Assembly (NCBI RefSeq): GCF_010119975.1 | Contig: NZ_CP048222.1 | Coordinates: forward strand, 8,222,501 to 8,286,500 | DNA length: 64,000 nt | DNA from: Rhodocytophaga rosea | GTDB taxonomy: Bacteria; Bacteroidota; Bacteroidia; Cytophagales; 172606-1 | Reading direction: 5' to 3' | Shown here: piece after piece, positions 1 to 8,013 of the stretch | Numbering within the stretch: position 1 is the stretch's first letter | How the letters are laid out: the number at the start of each line of letters is the position of its first letter | Position numbers and translations under genes: made by a program | Notes under the pieces: model-generated | Told to the model about the DNA's origin: nothing | Databases searched by the model: none | The model's input: only the letters and a program-made list of their open reading frames with translations

Positions 1-231
1 GATACCATCAATCGAGTTAATGGCTTTTTCGAGCGGCTCCGTGATCTGGGATTCGATAATATCGGAGTTAGCGCCGGAATAACTGGTTCGCACCGAAATA
101 GTTGCCGGATCTATGGAAGGAAATTCCCGGATTCCCAGGAAGGTATATCCAATAATACCAAACAGAATCAGCAGTAAGTTGATCACTATGGTAAATACCG
201 GGCGTTTGATACTGGTGGTTGGTAAGCTCAT
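1..231 (-). CDS. RND efflux transporter, N-terminal fragment (cut by window edge)
   Basis: The first 77 codons of an AcrB/HAE1-type inner-membrane pump are visible on the minus strand, starting at the ATG at 229-231; the rest lies beyond base 1. The N-terminus reads SIKRPVFTIVINLLLILFG, the usual first transmembrane helix of RND pumps, followed by the GIREFPSIDPATISVRTSYSG segment that begins the first periplasmic loop. Family knowledge: such pumps export drugs or other toxic compounds using proton influx, together with a periplasmic adaptor and a TolC-type channel. The adaptor at 974-2068 is on the same strand upstream and is the likely partner, although a lipoprotein gene and about 355 bp of non-coding sequence lie between them. 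The substrate cannot be inferred. Confidence 0.9.
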   Translation of the reverse strand, partial: MSLPTTSIKRPVFTIVINLLLILFGIIGYTFLGIREFPSIDPATISVRTSYSGANSDIIESQITEPLEKAINSIDGI

Positions 232-586
232 TTTAGGTATTATTTATCACTATTAAATTGATTTCAGAGATTGATATCACTTAACGTACAAGTTCTTCAG
301 TTAATATTTCCTGTTGTGAATACTTACGCCGTCTTACTTTTCTTTTGCATGCCCAAAAGAGGGCAAAGCGAGAGCTTTGAGCCAGCTTGTGTGTCAGTAA
401 CAAAAGAAAAAGGCAAAATGAAAAACGCTTCCTCCCACATCCAACGCTCACCCCACTTTTCATTTATCCTCTCGCTCATGGAATTTTTGTTATTTTTTTG
501 ATTTTCTGTTTTCAATACCTCTTTCAAAACATACTTTTACGCTCATTGCTGTAACAGATCAAGCTGGCATTGGCAACAAAAGCTTT
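232..586. repeat. Intergenic region with a degenerate dispersed repeat (TTTTGCATGCCCAAAA type)
   Basis: There is no credible gene in these 355 bases. About 333-450 contains CTTTTCTTTTGCATGCCCAAAAG, then poly-purine stretches (AACAAAAGAAAAAGGC) and AAAACGCTTCCTCCCAC. A related stretch starts near 27335 (TTTATTTTGCTTGCCCAAAA, then CAAAACAAAAGGGCAGC and GCCTGTTTTACGC). Short open frames on both strands here are low-complexity by-products of the repeat. The rest is AT-rich with no clear terminator. Confidence 0.5.
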
Positions 587-970
587 TTAATCTTCAAATT
601 TTATTTTTCTCCTACTTTTACCAGGATTATCAATTAAATAGGTTAATTTCTCAATGGCCACTGATGTACACGCTAAATCAGATATATACTCATATTTGAG
701 CATGATAGAGTCATTCTTTATTTGAATATTCCCTTGAAAATCTCCACACGCATTTACCTCTGCATATGTAGAAACATAGATTATATCCTCTATATATCTA
801 ATTTGAAGTTTACCTAGTTTTAATTCTAATCTGTCATATCTTTTATCATCCGATTCAACTCTAAAATCTGCTTTGAAACCCAAAAGATCTTTATGAACAG
901 GTTTTGAATTATTATTCCTATTGCATGAACCAAAGCATATTATTACAAGAAAAACATAAATAATTTTCAT
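587..970 (-). CDS. Small putative lipoprotein, unknown function
   Basis: This 127-residue protein begins MKIIYVFLVIICFGSC, a short lipoprotein signal peptide with the lipidated cysteine at residue 16; the mature part starts with a polar NRNNN linker. It has no recognised domain; it is rich in beta-prone alternating residues with two cysteines (near CGDFQ and LACTS) that could form a disulfide. It starts 3 bp after the stop of the efflux adaptor gene, so it is probably co-transcribed, yet its base composition is clearly more AT-rich than the adaptor or pump. An insertion of a foreign small gene between the two pump components is the simplest reading. Its role is unknown. Confidence 0.7.
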   Translation of the reverse strand: MKIIYVFLVIICFGSCNRNNNSKPVHKDLLGFKADFRVESDDKRYDRLELKLGKLQIRYIEDIIYVSTYAEVNACGDFQGNIQIKNDSIMLKYEYISDLACTSVAIEKLTYLIDNPGKSRRKIKFED

Positions 971-973
971 TTA

Positions 974-2068
974 TTAATTACTTCCAGTTTTGGGAATCAC
1001 CACTTTTACTGGCATCTGTGGTTTCAATGACATCACTCCTGTGGTTAAAACTGTATCACCTGCTTTCAATCCGGAGGTGATCAGAATATCCTGTTCGCGG
1101 CGGGTGGAAGTTTCTACTTTTACTTCTTTGGCTTTTCCGTTTTCAGCCACAAAGACTTTTTTCCCGTTTTGAACCGGTACCACCGCTTCTGTCGGAATCA
1201 GGATGGCATCATCCAGGATGGTGAGCGGCAATTCTATGTTGGCAAATGCCCCAGGCCGTAATTCGCCTTCCGGATTTTCGGCCCAGGCTCTGAGCTGAAG
1301 CGTACGGGTAAGAGCATCAATACTGGGTTCTATGGCATAAACGGTAGCGGTATATTTTTTAGTGGAACCGGAAATGGTAAAGGTCACTTTTGTATTCACT
1401 TTTACCTGGGTGGCGTATTTTTCAGGCACCGAAAATGTAATTTTCAAGGGATTGGTATTCACCAGTTTGGCTACCACGGTTTGAGGGGAGAGGTATTCCC
1501 CAACAGAAATAGAGCGCAAGCCAATGGTTCCGGTAAAAGGAGCCCTAACAGTGGTTTTGGCCAGCTGCGCACTTATTAATTGTTTTTGTGCCCGCAATGA
1601 TTTCAGGTCGGCCAGGGCAATATCGTATTCCTGCTGGCTTATGGCTCCTTTGTCCAATAACTGCACCGCACGCTGCTCATTTTCAGAAGCCAGCTTTTCT
1701 CTGGTTCCAATTTCTGATAACTGGGCATTTAATTCAGTATTATCAATTTGTAAGAGCGCCTGCCCTTGTTTAACAATGCTTCCTTCTTTAAAATACAATG
1801 CTGTTATGATGCCTGATACCTGGCTGCGTAAAAAAACCTGTTCATTGGCATCAATAGTCCCTGATATAAGCAAGGCATTGGCAAAGCGCTCTGATTTCAC
1901 CACCACACCATTTACCCGCATGGCTGCCCCTCCTCCGCCAGCGCCACCTCTCCCACCACCTGCACCTCCTGGTGTGTTTGCCTGGCTTTTGTTCTTAACA
2001 ATCCGATATCCTACCAATGAACTTAGTCCGATAAGGAGTATGGCATACACAAAATATTTAAGTTTCAT
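974..2068 (-). CDS. RND efflux periplasmic adaptor (membrane fusion protein)
   Basis: A 364-residue HlyD/AcrA-family adaptor. An N-terminal membrane anchor (about residues 4-22) is followed by a glycine-rich linker around residues 33-48 (GGAGGGRGGAGGGG). The lipoyl/barrel-sandwich halves flank a coiled alpha-hairpin (about 100-165; KEGSIVKQGQALLQIDN leads into it and TTVRAPFTGTIGLRSISVG follows), then a beta-barrel (about 190-270) and a membrane-proximal domain ending KPQMPVKVVIPKTGSN. Family role: bridging an inner-membrane RND pump to an outer-membrane channel. The pump starts at 231 on the same strand. No TolC gene is adjacent, so this system may use a channel encoded elsewhere or in the preceding sequence. 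Confidence 0.92.
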   Translation of the reverse strand: MKLKYFVYAILLIGLSSLVGYRIVKNKSQANTPGGAGGGRGGAGGGGAAMRVNGVVVKSERFANALLISGTIDANEQVFLRSQVSGIITALYFKEGSIVKQGQALLQIDNTELNAQLSEIGTREKLASENEQRAVQLLDKGAISQQEYDIALADLKSLRAQKQLISAQLAKTTVRAPFTGTIGLRSISVGEYLSPQTVVAKLVNTNPLKITFSVPEKYATQVKVNTKVTFTISGSTKKYTATVYAIEPSIDALTRTLQLRAWAENPEGELRPGAFANIELPLTILDDAILIPTEAVVPVQNGKKVFVAENGKAKEVKVETSTRREQDILITSGLKAGDTVLTTGVMSLKPQMPVKVVIPKTGSN

Positions 2069-2401
2069 ACCAGTAAAAAGTAGTTTTTTGATGTGTTACC
2101 AGCATACCCGGTAACTGAACTGACCGTTGTTGTTTAGTTGTATAGTATGTTTTACGGAATTAATATAACAAAGTGCAGAGGATTTTGTCTTCATCTGCAA
2201 CACTTATTTATAAATAAACCTGCTAAATGCAACACATTCTTTAATAAGTATACTTTTTCTTGGAAATACGTCTTAGCGTAGCTTGCCCGGGATAGATACA
2301 TTTATAATTTTTCACAGGAAAATAAAAACAAATGCAAACAATCTTGTAATTTCCTGCCCTTGTTTACAACACGTGGTACCGCCTTAAACTGTGAATGAAT
2401 T
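2069..2401. other. Divergent intergenic region, no feature recognised
   Basis: These 333 bases separate the leftward efflux adaptor from the rightward alpha-galactosidase and should hold both promoters. I could not find a convincing TTTG / TAnnTTTG pair, palindrome or RNA gene here. Confidence 0.4.
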
Positions 2402-4627
2402 ATGACTTTGAGAGATAAACAATTGCCTGCATTCTTTAGAAAATTTACCTTCCCGGTTGCTTTTATTTTTTATCTCATAAGCGGTCAGGTAGTTGCCCAG
2501 CCTGCCACCGTAATTCCTATTGAATCACAGCAAAACGCACTGGCCATTGGCATAGATGCGGAAAAACGGGCTGGCGTTATCTATTTTGGCGCTAAACTCA
2601 ATAATGCATCCGAGTACCAGCATGCACCAGCTATGTACCGCCAGGGTGATGATTATTCAGGTATTTTGCATTCAGCCTATACCCCTAGCGGCTCCAGAAA
2701 TCTGGTGGAACCTGCCATCTGGGTGACTCATGCGGATGGCAATACTTCCCTGGATCTACAATATGTAAGTCATCAGGTTCAAAAAACGGACAACAATGTA
2801 TCTACGACCAGCATTCTCTTACGCGATCCAGTGTACGGACTGGAAGTAACGCTGTATTATAAAGTGTATGCCCAGGAAAATGTGATCGAACAATGGTCGG
2901 TGATTAAAAATAATGAGAAAGGAAATGTTACGCTTCACAAGTATGCGTCAGCGAATCTCTATTTAAAAGCCAGTGAATACTATTTAAAACACTACCATGG
3001 TGACTGGGCCAAAGAAATGAAAACAGAGGAAATCCGCCTGACTCCCGGCATAAAAGTACTGGATACCAAATTAGGCACACGGGCCAATTTATACCAGCCG
3101 CCTACCTTTATGGTATCACTCGACAAAGCTGCTTCCGAAACCGAAGGGCGGGTACTGTATGGCTCTGTAGAATGGTCGGGAAATTTCAGGATTGACCTGG
3201 AAGTAGACCCACTCAACAATCTGCGGGTGATTGCCGGAATCAATCCACATGCTTCTACCTATACTTTGGCAAAAGGACAGGAATTTACTACGCCGATGTT
3301 TGTATATACTTACTCAGAACATGGCAAAGGAGAAGCCAGCCGGAATATGCACCGCTGGGCAAGAAAGTATAAAATCATGCAGGGCAATGGCTCCCGCCTG
3401 ACACTTCTCAATAACTGGGAAGCTACCTATTTCGATTTTAACGAAACAAAACTGGCCGAACTCATCAAAGACACTAAAAAACTTGGGGTTGATATGTTCC
3501 TGCTGGACGATGGCTGGTTTGCCAACAAGTACCCCCGCAACAGCGACAATGCCGGATTAGGAGACTGGCAGGAAAATGTGAAGAAACTGCCGCATGGCAT
3601 TGGCTACCTGGTAAAAGAAGCACAAAACAACCAGGTAAAGTTCGGCATCTGGGTGGAGCCGGAAATGGTAAACCCGAAAAGTGAATTGTATGAGAAACAC
3701 CCCGACTGGATCATCCGCCAGCCTGGACGATCCGAACATTTGTACCGCAACCAGCTGGTATTAGACCTGAGCAATCCGAAAGTACAGGATTTCGTGTTTG
3801 GCGTACTGGATAATATTCTGACAAAAAATCCGGGCGTAGCCTTTTTTAAATGGGATTGTAATGCGGTGATCTATAATGCCTATTCTTCCTACCTGAAAGA
3901 CAAACAATCGCATTTGTATGTAGAGTATGTTCGGGGATTATATAAGGTATTACAACGCTTCAGGGCAAAATACCCAGAACTGCCCATGATGTTATGCTCC
4001 GGTGGCGGTGGCCGGGTGGATTATGGAGCCTTGCAGTATTTTACTGAATTCTGGCTCAGCGATAATACCGATCCGCTGGAACGCATTTTTATCCAGTGGG
4101 AATACTCGTATTTTTTCCCGGCCATTTCTCATGATAATCACGTAACTGACTGGGGCAAACAACCCATTAAATTCCGCACCGATGTAGCCATGATGGGCAA
4201 ACTGGGTTTTGATATTGTCGTTAGCGAGCTCAAAGCCGAAGACCTGAAATTCTGCCAGGATGCGGTGAGCACCTATAAATCAATCAGCGATGTAGTCTGG
4301 CATGGCGATTTGTATAGGCTGGCTAATCCTCGTGAGAATGATTTTGCTTCGCTGATGTATGTGAATGAAGCTAAAAACCGGGCGGTCATGTTTAATTACC
4401 TGGTTTCTAACCGCTATGGGGCAGGAAGTGGCTCTCCGGTTAAATTAGGCGGACTGGAACCTGCTAAAAAATACCAGGTAAAAGAAATTAATCTGTATCC
4501 TGGTACCAAAACCGATATCACCGGAGAAACTTCCTATTCCGGCAACTACCTGATGACTGTTGGATATAACCCTATGGTGAATGCCCGCAGAGCCAGTGTC
4601 ATTCTGGAGATCACGGAGGCGAAATAG
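2402..4627 (+). CDS. Secreted GH36 alpha-galactosidase
   Basis: A 741-residue glycoside hydrolase of family 36. An N-terminal signal peptide (about residues 1-33, ending VVAQ) indicates export. The N-terminal beta-sandwich (about 34-300) precedes the TIM barrel, which has the family signatures MFLLDDGWF, FGIWVEPEMV, FFKWDCN (catalytic nucleophile Asp485), CSGGGGRVDYGALQYF and FWLSDNTDP (acid/base Asp554). A C-terminal beta domain ends the protein. Expected activity: hydrolysis of terminal alpha-1,6-galactosides such as raffinose-family oligosaccharides or galactomannan side chains, in the periplasm or at the surface. No SusC/SusD genes are nearby, so it is not part of a visible polysaccharide utilisation locus. 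All catalytic residues are intact. Confidence 0.93.
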   Translation: MTLRDKQLPAFFRKFTFPVAFIFYLISGQVVAQPATVIPIESQQNALAIGIDAEKRAGVIYFGAKLNNASEYQHAPAMYRQGDDYSGILHSAYTPSGSRNLVEPAIWVTHADGNTSLDLQYVSHQVQKTDNNVSTTSILLRDPVYGLEVTLYYKVYAQENVIEQWSVIKNNEKGNVTLHKYASANLYLKASEYYLKHYHGDWAKEMKTEEIRLTPGIKVLDTKLGTRANLYQPPTFMVSLDKAASETEGRVLYGSVEWSGNFRIDLEVDPLNNLRVIAGINPHASTYTLAKGQEFTTPMFVYTYSEHGKGEASRNMHRWARKYKIMQGNGSRLTLLNNWEATYFDFNETKLAELIKDTKKLGVDMFLLDDGWFANKYPRNSDNAGLGDWQENVKKLPHGIGYLVKEAQNNQVKFGIWVEPEMVNPKSELYEKHPDWIIRQPGRSEHLYRNQLVLDLSNPKVQDFVFGVLDNILTKNPGVAFFKWDCNAVIYNAYSSYLKDKQSHLYVEYVRGLYKVLQRFRAKYPELPMMLCSGGGGRVDYGALQYFTEFWLSDNTDPLERIFIQWEYSYFFPAISHDNHVTDWGKQPIKFRTDVAMMGKLGFDIVVSELKAEDLKFCQDAVSTYKSISDVVWHGDLYRLANPRENDFASLMYVNEAKNRAVMFNYLVSNRYGAGSGSPVKLGGLEPAKKYQVKEINLYPGTKTDITGETSYSGNYLMTVGYNPMVNARRASVILEITEAK

Positions 4628-4662
4628 TAGTGAGTATTAAGTGGTTGCTTGTAATCTGATAA

Positions 4663-5052
4663 ATGTTTAAACCATCATTAATTTTTGTTCTGTTTTCACT
4701 CATTATTGGATGCCGATCTCAAACGATAGAGGATTATCGTAAAGATTTACAATCTGATGATGTTGATAAAATTTGCAATGCATGTTATTATATAGGGGAA
4801 GCCAAAGATAAAGAATCAGTTGTTTCGCTTCTTAAAGATATTTATGACGAAAGAACCTCACATCATGCCAGATATAAGGGAATGAGCGTATATTATTGTA
4901 AAGCTGGAGCTTTGAAAAAAATAACAGGATTGAATATCAATATACAACAGCATCAGCCACCAGATAGTGTTATAATCAGCAAATTTATTAATTGGGCAAT
5001 TGAGCAGAAGTTGATTGATTCTGTAGAGCGTATAAAACTATCTAATCTGTAG
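4663..5052 (+). CDS. Small putative lipoprotein with HEAT-like helices
   Basis: A 129-residue protein starting MFKPSLIFVLFSLIIGC, a lipoprotein signal peptide with lipidated Cys17. The mature part looks helical: DDVDKICNACYYIGEAKDKE followed by VVSLLKDIYDE resembles one HEAT-like repeat unit. No enzymatic motif is seen. It begins 35 bp after the alpha-galactosidase stop on the same strand and could be co-transcribed, but its AT-rich composition differs from that gene, which suggests separate acquisition. Function unknown. Confidence 0.7.
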   Translation: MFKPSLIFVLFSLIIGCRSQTIEDYRKDLQSDDVDKICNACYYIGEAKDKESVVSLLKDIYDERTSHHARYKGMSVYYCKAGALKKITGLNINIQQHQPPDSVIISKFINWAIEQKLIDSVERIKLSNL

Positions 5053-5161
5053 GTGAATGGTCAGTCAGCGTTTAATTAGTTTGAACTCAATGGCTAAATA
5101 TCTTTGCTCAAGATAGGAACATGCAGTGAAAGTTAATTTATGATGACATACTGATTATTAA

Positions 5162-6286
5162 CTACTTCACTCCTAACTCTTTCAGCTCTGCTTCAATACG
5201 CTGGTTCCATAAATCCTGGGAAATCCGATCAAGGCCGTGGTTGGTTTCCCCATCGTATTGTTCCTGTAGGCGGTTCATTTCCCGGAAAGATTCTATGTAT
5301 TTCCAATGAATTTCGCTGTTGTGGTCCTCCACGGTAAGGCTATCCGGATGCAATTTTTGCTTGAACCGTTCGGCCACAATTTTTACAATGTCAAAATGTC
5401 TTTGTTCGTGATTCAGGCCATAGGGTTCTCTGGCCGTTTCCCTTACCCAGGAAGAGTTTTTAAGTACAAATACTTTCAGTTTAATATTGACATGTACTAT
5501 GCCATTCACCACCTGGCTACTGCCTTCATAAGCAAAACTGGGAAACACGGAAGCCGCAAAACGGCTGCCTCTGGGCTTATCCCGGAAATCCTCCCAGATC
5601 AGCGGACGATTGGTCGCATAGAAAACCGTATCCTGGTCGGGATTACGCACATAATCGGTAAAGGATACCGTAAGACTTTTAGCCAGACTCACACTGCCTG
5701 CTGACTGCTGGTTCATCCAGTTGTTAAAAAAAGTAAGCGAACTCCGCATCGATTGCCAGAGCGCTTGCTCTACGGCTATTATCTGATTAGGTGCGCGGTT
5801 ATAACTGGCTCCGCCCCCAATATAATCTACCAGATGTACCGTATCTTCATCCCGTTTCCAGGCAAAACTCATACTCACTACCACCTGTCCATCAATCCTG
5901 TTTCTGGGAGCCAGTTTTTCAGTGATGAGACATTCCCTCAGCCGCACATACACTGGGCGGAGCCTGGTATTTCTGGGCAAACTTTTCAGCATAAACTCAC
6001 GAATCGCCTGCGAACTTCCCCCTTGCAGATCAACCGGATAGGTACTAAGTGGCTGTTCCGGATTAGTGGATGAAGACAATAAATATCCCACGGTTCTACG
6101 GTTCACGCGTTCATCTATGATGCTTGCAATGTAGAATTCTTTGGGAGTGATGGGTAAAGGCTCAATACGTAAACCGATGGATGATACAGGCTCCTGTCTG
6201 GATTGACCGGAAACAGTAAAACAACAGGCTACTATAAGAAACCCTGTCAGTAAGAAGCTATTATATTTAAATGTGGTTTGTATCAA
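5162..6286 (-). CDS. Exported DUF922-type protein with HExxH-like motif
   Basis: A 374-residue protein whose signal peptide (residues 1-27, ending VSGQ) is complete only if translation starts at the TTG at 6284-6286. That TTG has a good Shine-Dalgarno (GGGAGGAA) just upstream, and no in-frame ATG precedes the signal peptide. The C-terminal third matches the DUF922 pattern: RPLIWEDFRDKPRGSRFAAS, then LNHEQRHFDI (His293, Glu294, His297), a predicted zinc-peptidase-like motif. The N-terminal two thirds are not recognised. Family knowledge: DUF922 proteins are predicted metal-dependent peptidases of unknown substrate. It is convergent with the gene at 4663 and apparently monocistronic. Confidence 0.8.
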   Translation of the reverse strand: MIQTTFKYNSFLLTGFLIVACCFTVSGQSRQEPVSSIGLRIEPLPITPKEFYIASIIDERVNRRTVGYLLSSSTNPEQPLSTYPVDLQGGSSQAIREFMLKSLPRNTRLRPVYVRLRECLITEKLAPRNRIDGQVVVSMSFAWKRDEDTVHLVDYIGGGASYNRAPNQIIAVEQALWQSMRSSLTFFNNWMNQQSAGSVSLAKSLTVSFTDYVRNPDQDTVFYATNRPLIWEDFRDKPRGSRFAASVFPSFAYEGSSQVVNGIVHVNIKLKVFVLKNSSWVRETAREPYGLNHEQRHFDIVKIVAERFKQKLHPDSLTVEDHNSEIHWKYIESFREMNRLQEQYDGETNHGLDRISQDLWNQRIEAELKELGVK

Positions 6287-6396
6287 GACAGCAAATTCCT
6301 CCCTAATATGATTTCACGTATGTAACATTTCTGTGCTATCCAGGGTTTCGCAGATAATGAATTATTCAAGGCTGGTTATAATACAGGTCTCATATT

Positions 6397-6858
6397 TTAT
6401 TTCAGCGATTCAAAACTATACTTGGCATCCGACCAGAATTCATCCAGGGCAATGATTCTAGGTTTGAAAAAGGTAATAAGTTCCGGCCAGTCATCCTGAT
6501 TGAATACATTCACCGGCTTAATTTCTGTATAAATCCGGCTGATCACTTTACCATTATCATCTGTGGTATGCAAGCGCCATTCCCATTCTTCGCCCAGGTA
6601 ACTGTGCAGTATGGTTTTTAAACTCATAAATTGTTCAAAAAACAACTCCTGAATTTCAGTGTCCAGGTGAGTGATTTCAATGCCAATAGAAGCAGTCGTA
6701 TTATCGGCCTGCATGCGGAAATACACATGTTTTACGCCAGTCTGATAGTTTACCCAGTTCACTTTTAGTCCTTCCGCTGAGGGATGAGGCGCAATATACT
6801 GCCCGAATGCGGTCCAGAATGCCTGCCTGAGTTTCGATGCCTGTTCTTTGGTATACAT
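6397..6858 (-). CDS. DUF4268 domain protein
   Basis: A 153-residue soluble protein (MYTKEQASKLRQAFWTAFGQ start) matching the stand-alone DUF4268 family common in Bacteroidota. Typical features are the opening KLRQAFWTAFGQY helix, the central KVNWVNYQTGVKHVYFRM strand region, EEWEWRLHTTDDNGK, and the C-terminal WPELITFFKPRIIALDEFW. The length fits the whole family. DUF4268 is also found fused to nucleases, and a structural relation to nuclease folds has been proposed, but I see no catalytic motif here. The gene stands alone; a 7-bp tandem repeat lies immediately upstream of its start. Confidence 0.85.
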   Translation of the reverse strand: MYTKEQASKLRQAFWTAFGQYIAPHPSAEGLKVNWVNYQTGVKHVYFRMQADNTTASIGIEITHLDTEIQELFFEQFMSLKTILHSYLGEEWEWRLHTTDDNGKVISRIYTEIKPVNVFNQDDWPELITFFKPRIIALDEFWSDAKYSFESLK

Positions 6859-6874
6859 GAGTAAATGGTTGGTA

Positions 6875-6942
6875 TTGGAAGTTGGAAGTTGGAAGATAGA
6901 AGTTAGAAGTTAGAAGTTAGAAGTTAGAAGTTAGAAGTTAGA
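6875..6942. repeat. 7-bp tandem repeat (TTGGAAG / AGTTAGA units)
   Basis: Two to three TTGGAAG units pass into about six consecutive AGTTAGA units just upstream of the DUF4268 gene. Such purine-rich 7-mers are slippage-prone. The right flank of the same intergenic region carries the complementary sequence (see 6889-7081). Confidence 0.85.
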
Positions 6943-7081
6943 GATAAGAAGTTACAGGTTATTCATTTAATTGATTTATAACCGAAACTGAGAAGTTAAA
7001 TTCTCAGCTACAATTGTCAATAGTAAATCACCCTATTTTTTTCCAATTTCTACCCTCTATTTTCCAACTTCTATCTTCCAA
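6889..7081. repeat. Inverted repeat, 16-bp perfect arms at 6889-6904 and 7066-7081
   Basis: TTGGAAGATAGAAGTT at 6889-6904 is exactly complementary to AACTTCTATCTTCCAA at 7066-7081. The arms bracket about 160 bp between the DUF4268 gene and yebC; the left arm is part of the tandem repeat. Confidence 0.85.
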
Positions 7082-7189
7082 TATTTATCTTTGTTTTCTG
7101 CATTTTGCTAATTTTCGAAAAATCGCATAAGAAAGTTTCCGCAACAAAAAATAACGGCAGAATTTTAACATATACACAACATACTGAAC

Positions 7190-7897
7190 ATGGGAAGAGC
7201 ATTTGAATTCAGAAGGGCCAGAAAAGAAAAAAGATGGGACTGGATGGCCAAAACATTTACCAAAATCGGAAAAGAAATTTCTATCGCCGTCAAACAAGGG
7301 GGTGGCGACCCTGAAACCAATCCCCGGCTGCGCACCCTCATCCAGAATGCCAAAACCAATAATATGCCCAAAGACCGGGTAGATGCGGCCATCAAGCGGG
7401 CTTCTTCCAAAGATGAAAAAGATTATGAAGAAGTGGTATACGAAGGTTATGGTCCGTATGGGGTGGCCATTCTGGTGGAAACCGCTACTGATAATCCTAC
7501 CCGCACGGTTGCCAATATCCGCATGTATTTTACCAGAGGCGATGGCACATTGGGCAAAACGGGTTCCCTGGATTTTATTTTTACCCGGAAAGGCGTTTTC
7601 CGTTTTGATGCAGCTGGGGTAGACAAAGATGAATTAGAACTGGAAGGTATTGATTTTGGCCTCGATGAAATTGAGGAAGAGGAAGGAGAACTGGTCGTGT
7701 ATACACCTTATCAGGAATTTGCCAGAATGCAGAAGTTTCTGGAAGAAAAAGGCATTACCATTAAAAGCGCCCAGTTACAACGCATTCCCAATACCTCTGT
7801 TTCGCTCACCCAGGAACAGGAAGATGAAATTATGGAACTGATCGAAAAGTTCGAGCAGGATGATGATGTAACAGCTGTTTTCCACAATGTAGGGTAA
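7190..7897 (+). CDS. yebC: YebC/PmpR-family protein
   Basis: A 235-residue member of the YebC/TACO1 family. It has the standard opening MGRAFEFRRARKEKRWDWMA and IGKEISIAVKQGGGDPETNP, NMPKDRVDAAIKRA, YEGYGPYGVAILVETATDN, and FTRGDGTLGKTGSLDF. Three alpha/beta domains cover the whole length. Family members have been described as DNA-binding transcriptional regulators and, more recently, as factors that help ribosomes through difficult (proline-rich) sequences; the sequence does not discriminate. It is apparently monocistronic, and a two-part hairpin follows the stop codon. Confidence 0.96.
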   Translation: MGRAFEFRRARKEKRWDWMAKTFTKIGKEISIAVKQGGGDPETNPRLRTLIQNAKTNNMPKDRVDAAIKRASSKDEKDYEEVVYEGYGPYGVAILVETATDNPTRTVANIRMYFTRGDGTLGKTGSLDFIFTRKGVFRFDAAGVDKDELELEGIDFGLDEIEEEEGELVVYTPYQEFARMQKFLEEKGITIKSAQLQRIPNTSVSLTQEQEDEIMELIEKFEQDDDVTAVFHNVG

Positions 7898-7918
7898 TAC
7901 ATGGAACCTGGACTTCTG

Positions 7919-8013
7919 GTCTGGAACCGCGATCCTCATGATTCAGGGATTTACAGGATTTTATCTTTGAAATCCCTTTAATCTTCTAAATCGGATAAAT
8001 CCTGGTTCCAGAC
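7919..8013. terminator. Two-part hairpin between convergent yebC and permease gene
   Basis: Outer arms GTCTGGAACC (7919-7928) and GGTTCCAGAC (8004-8013) are perfectly complementary. Inside, AGGGATTT (7945-7952) pairs with AAATCCCT (7970-7977), and GGATTTACAGGATTT-like words appear. It overlaps the last base of the permease stop. It may terminate both convergent genes, or be a copy of a dispersed palindromic element; no T-run follows either arm. Confidence 0.5.

Noticed and set aside
271-527. Short open frames on both strands near 271-527
   Set aside because: They lie over a low-complexity repeat, overlap each other on both strands and have no family features.
1524-2114. 196-residue plus-strand frame opposite the efflux adaptor
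   Set aside because: Antisense shadow of a clearly coding adaptor gene; its proline-rich part mirrors the adaptor's glycine-rich linker.
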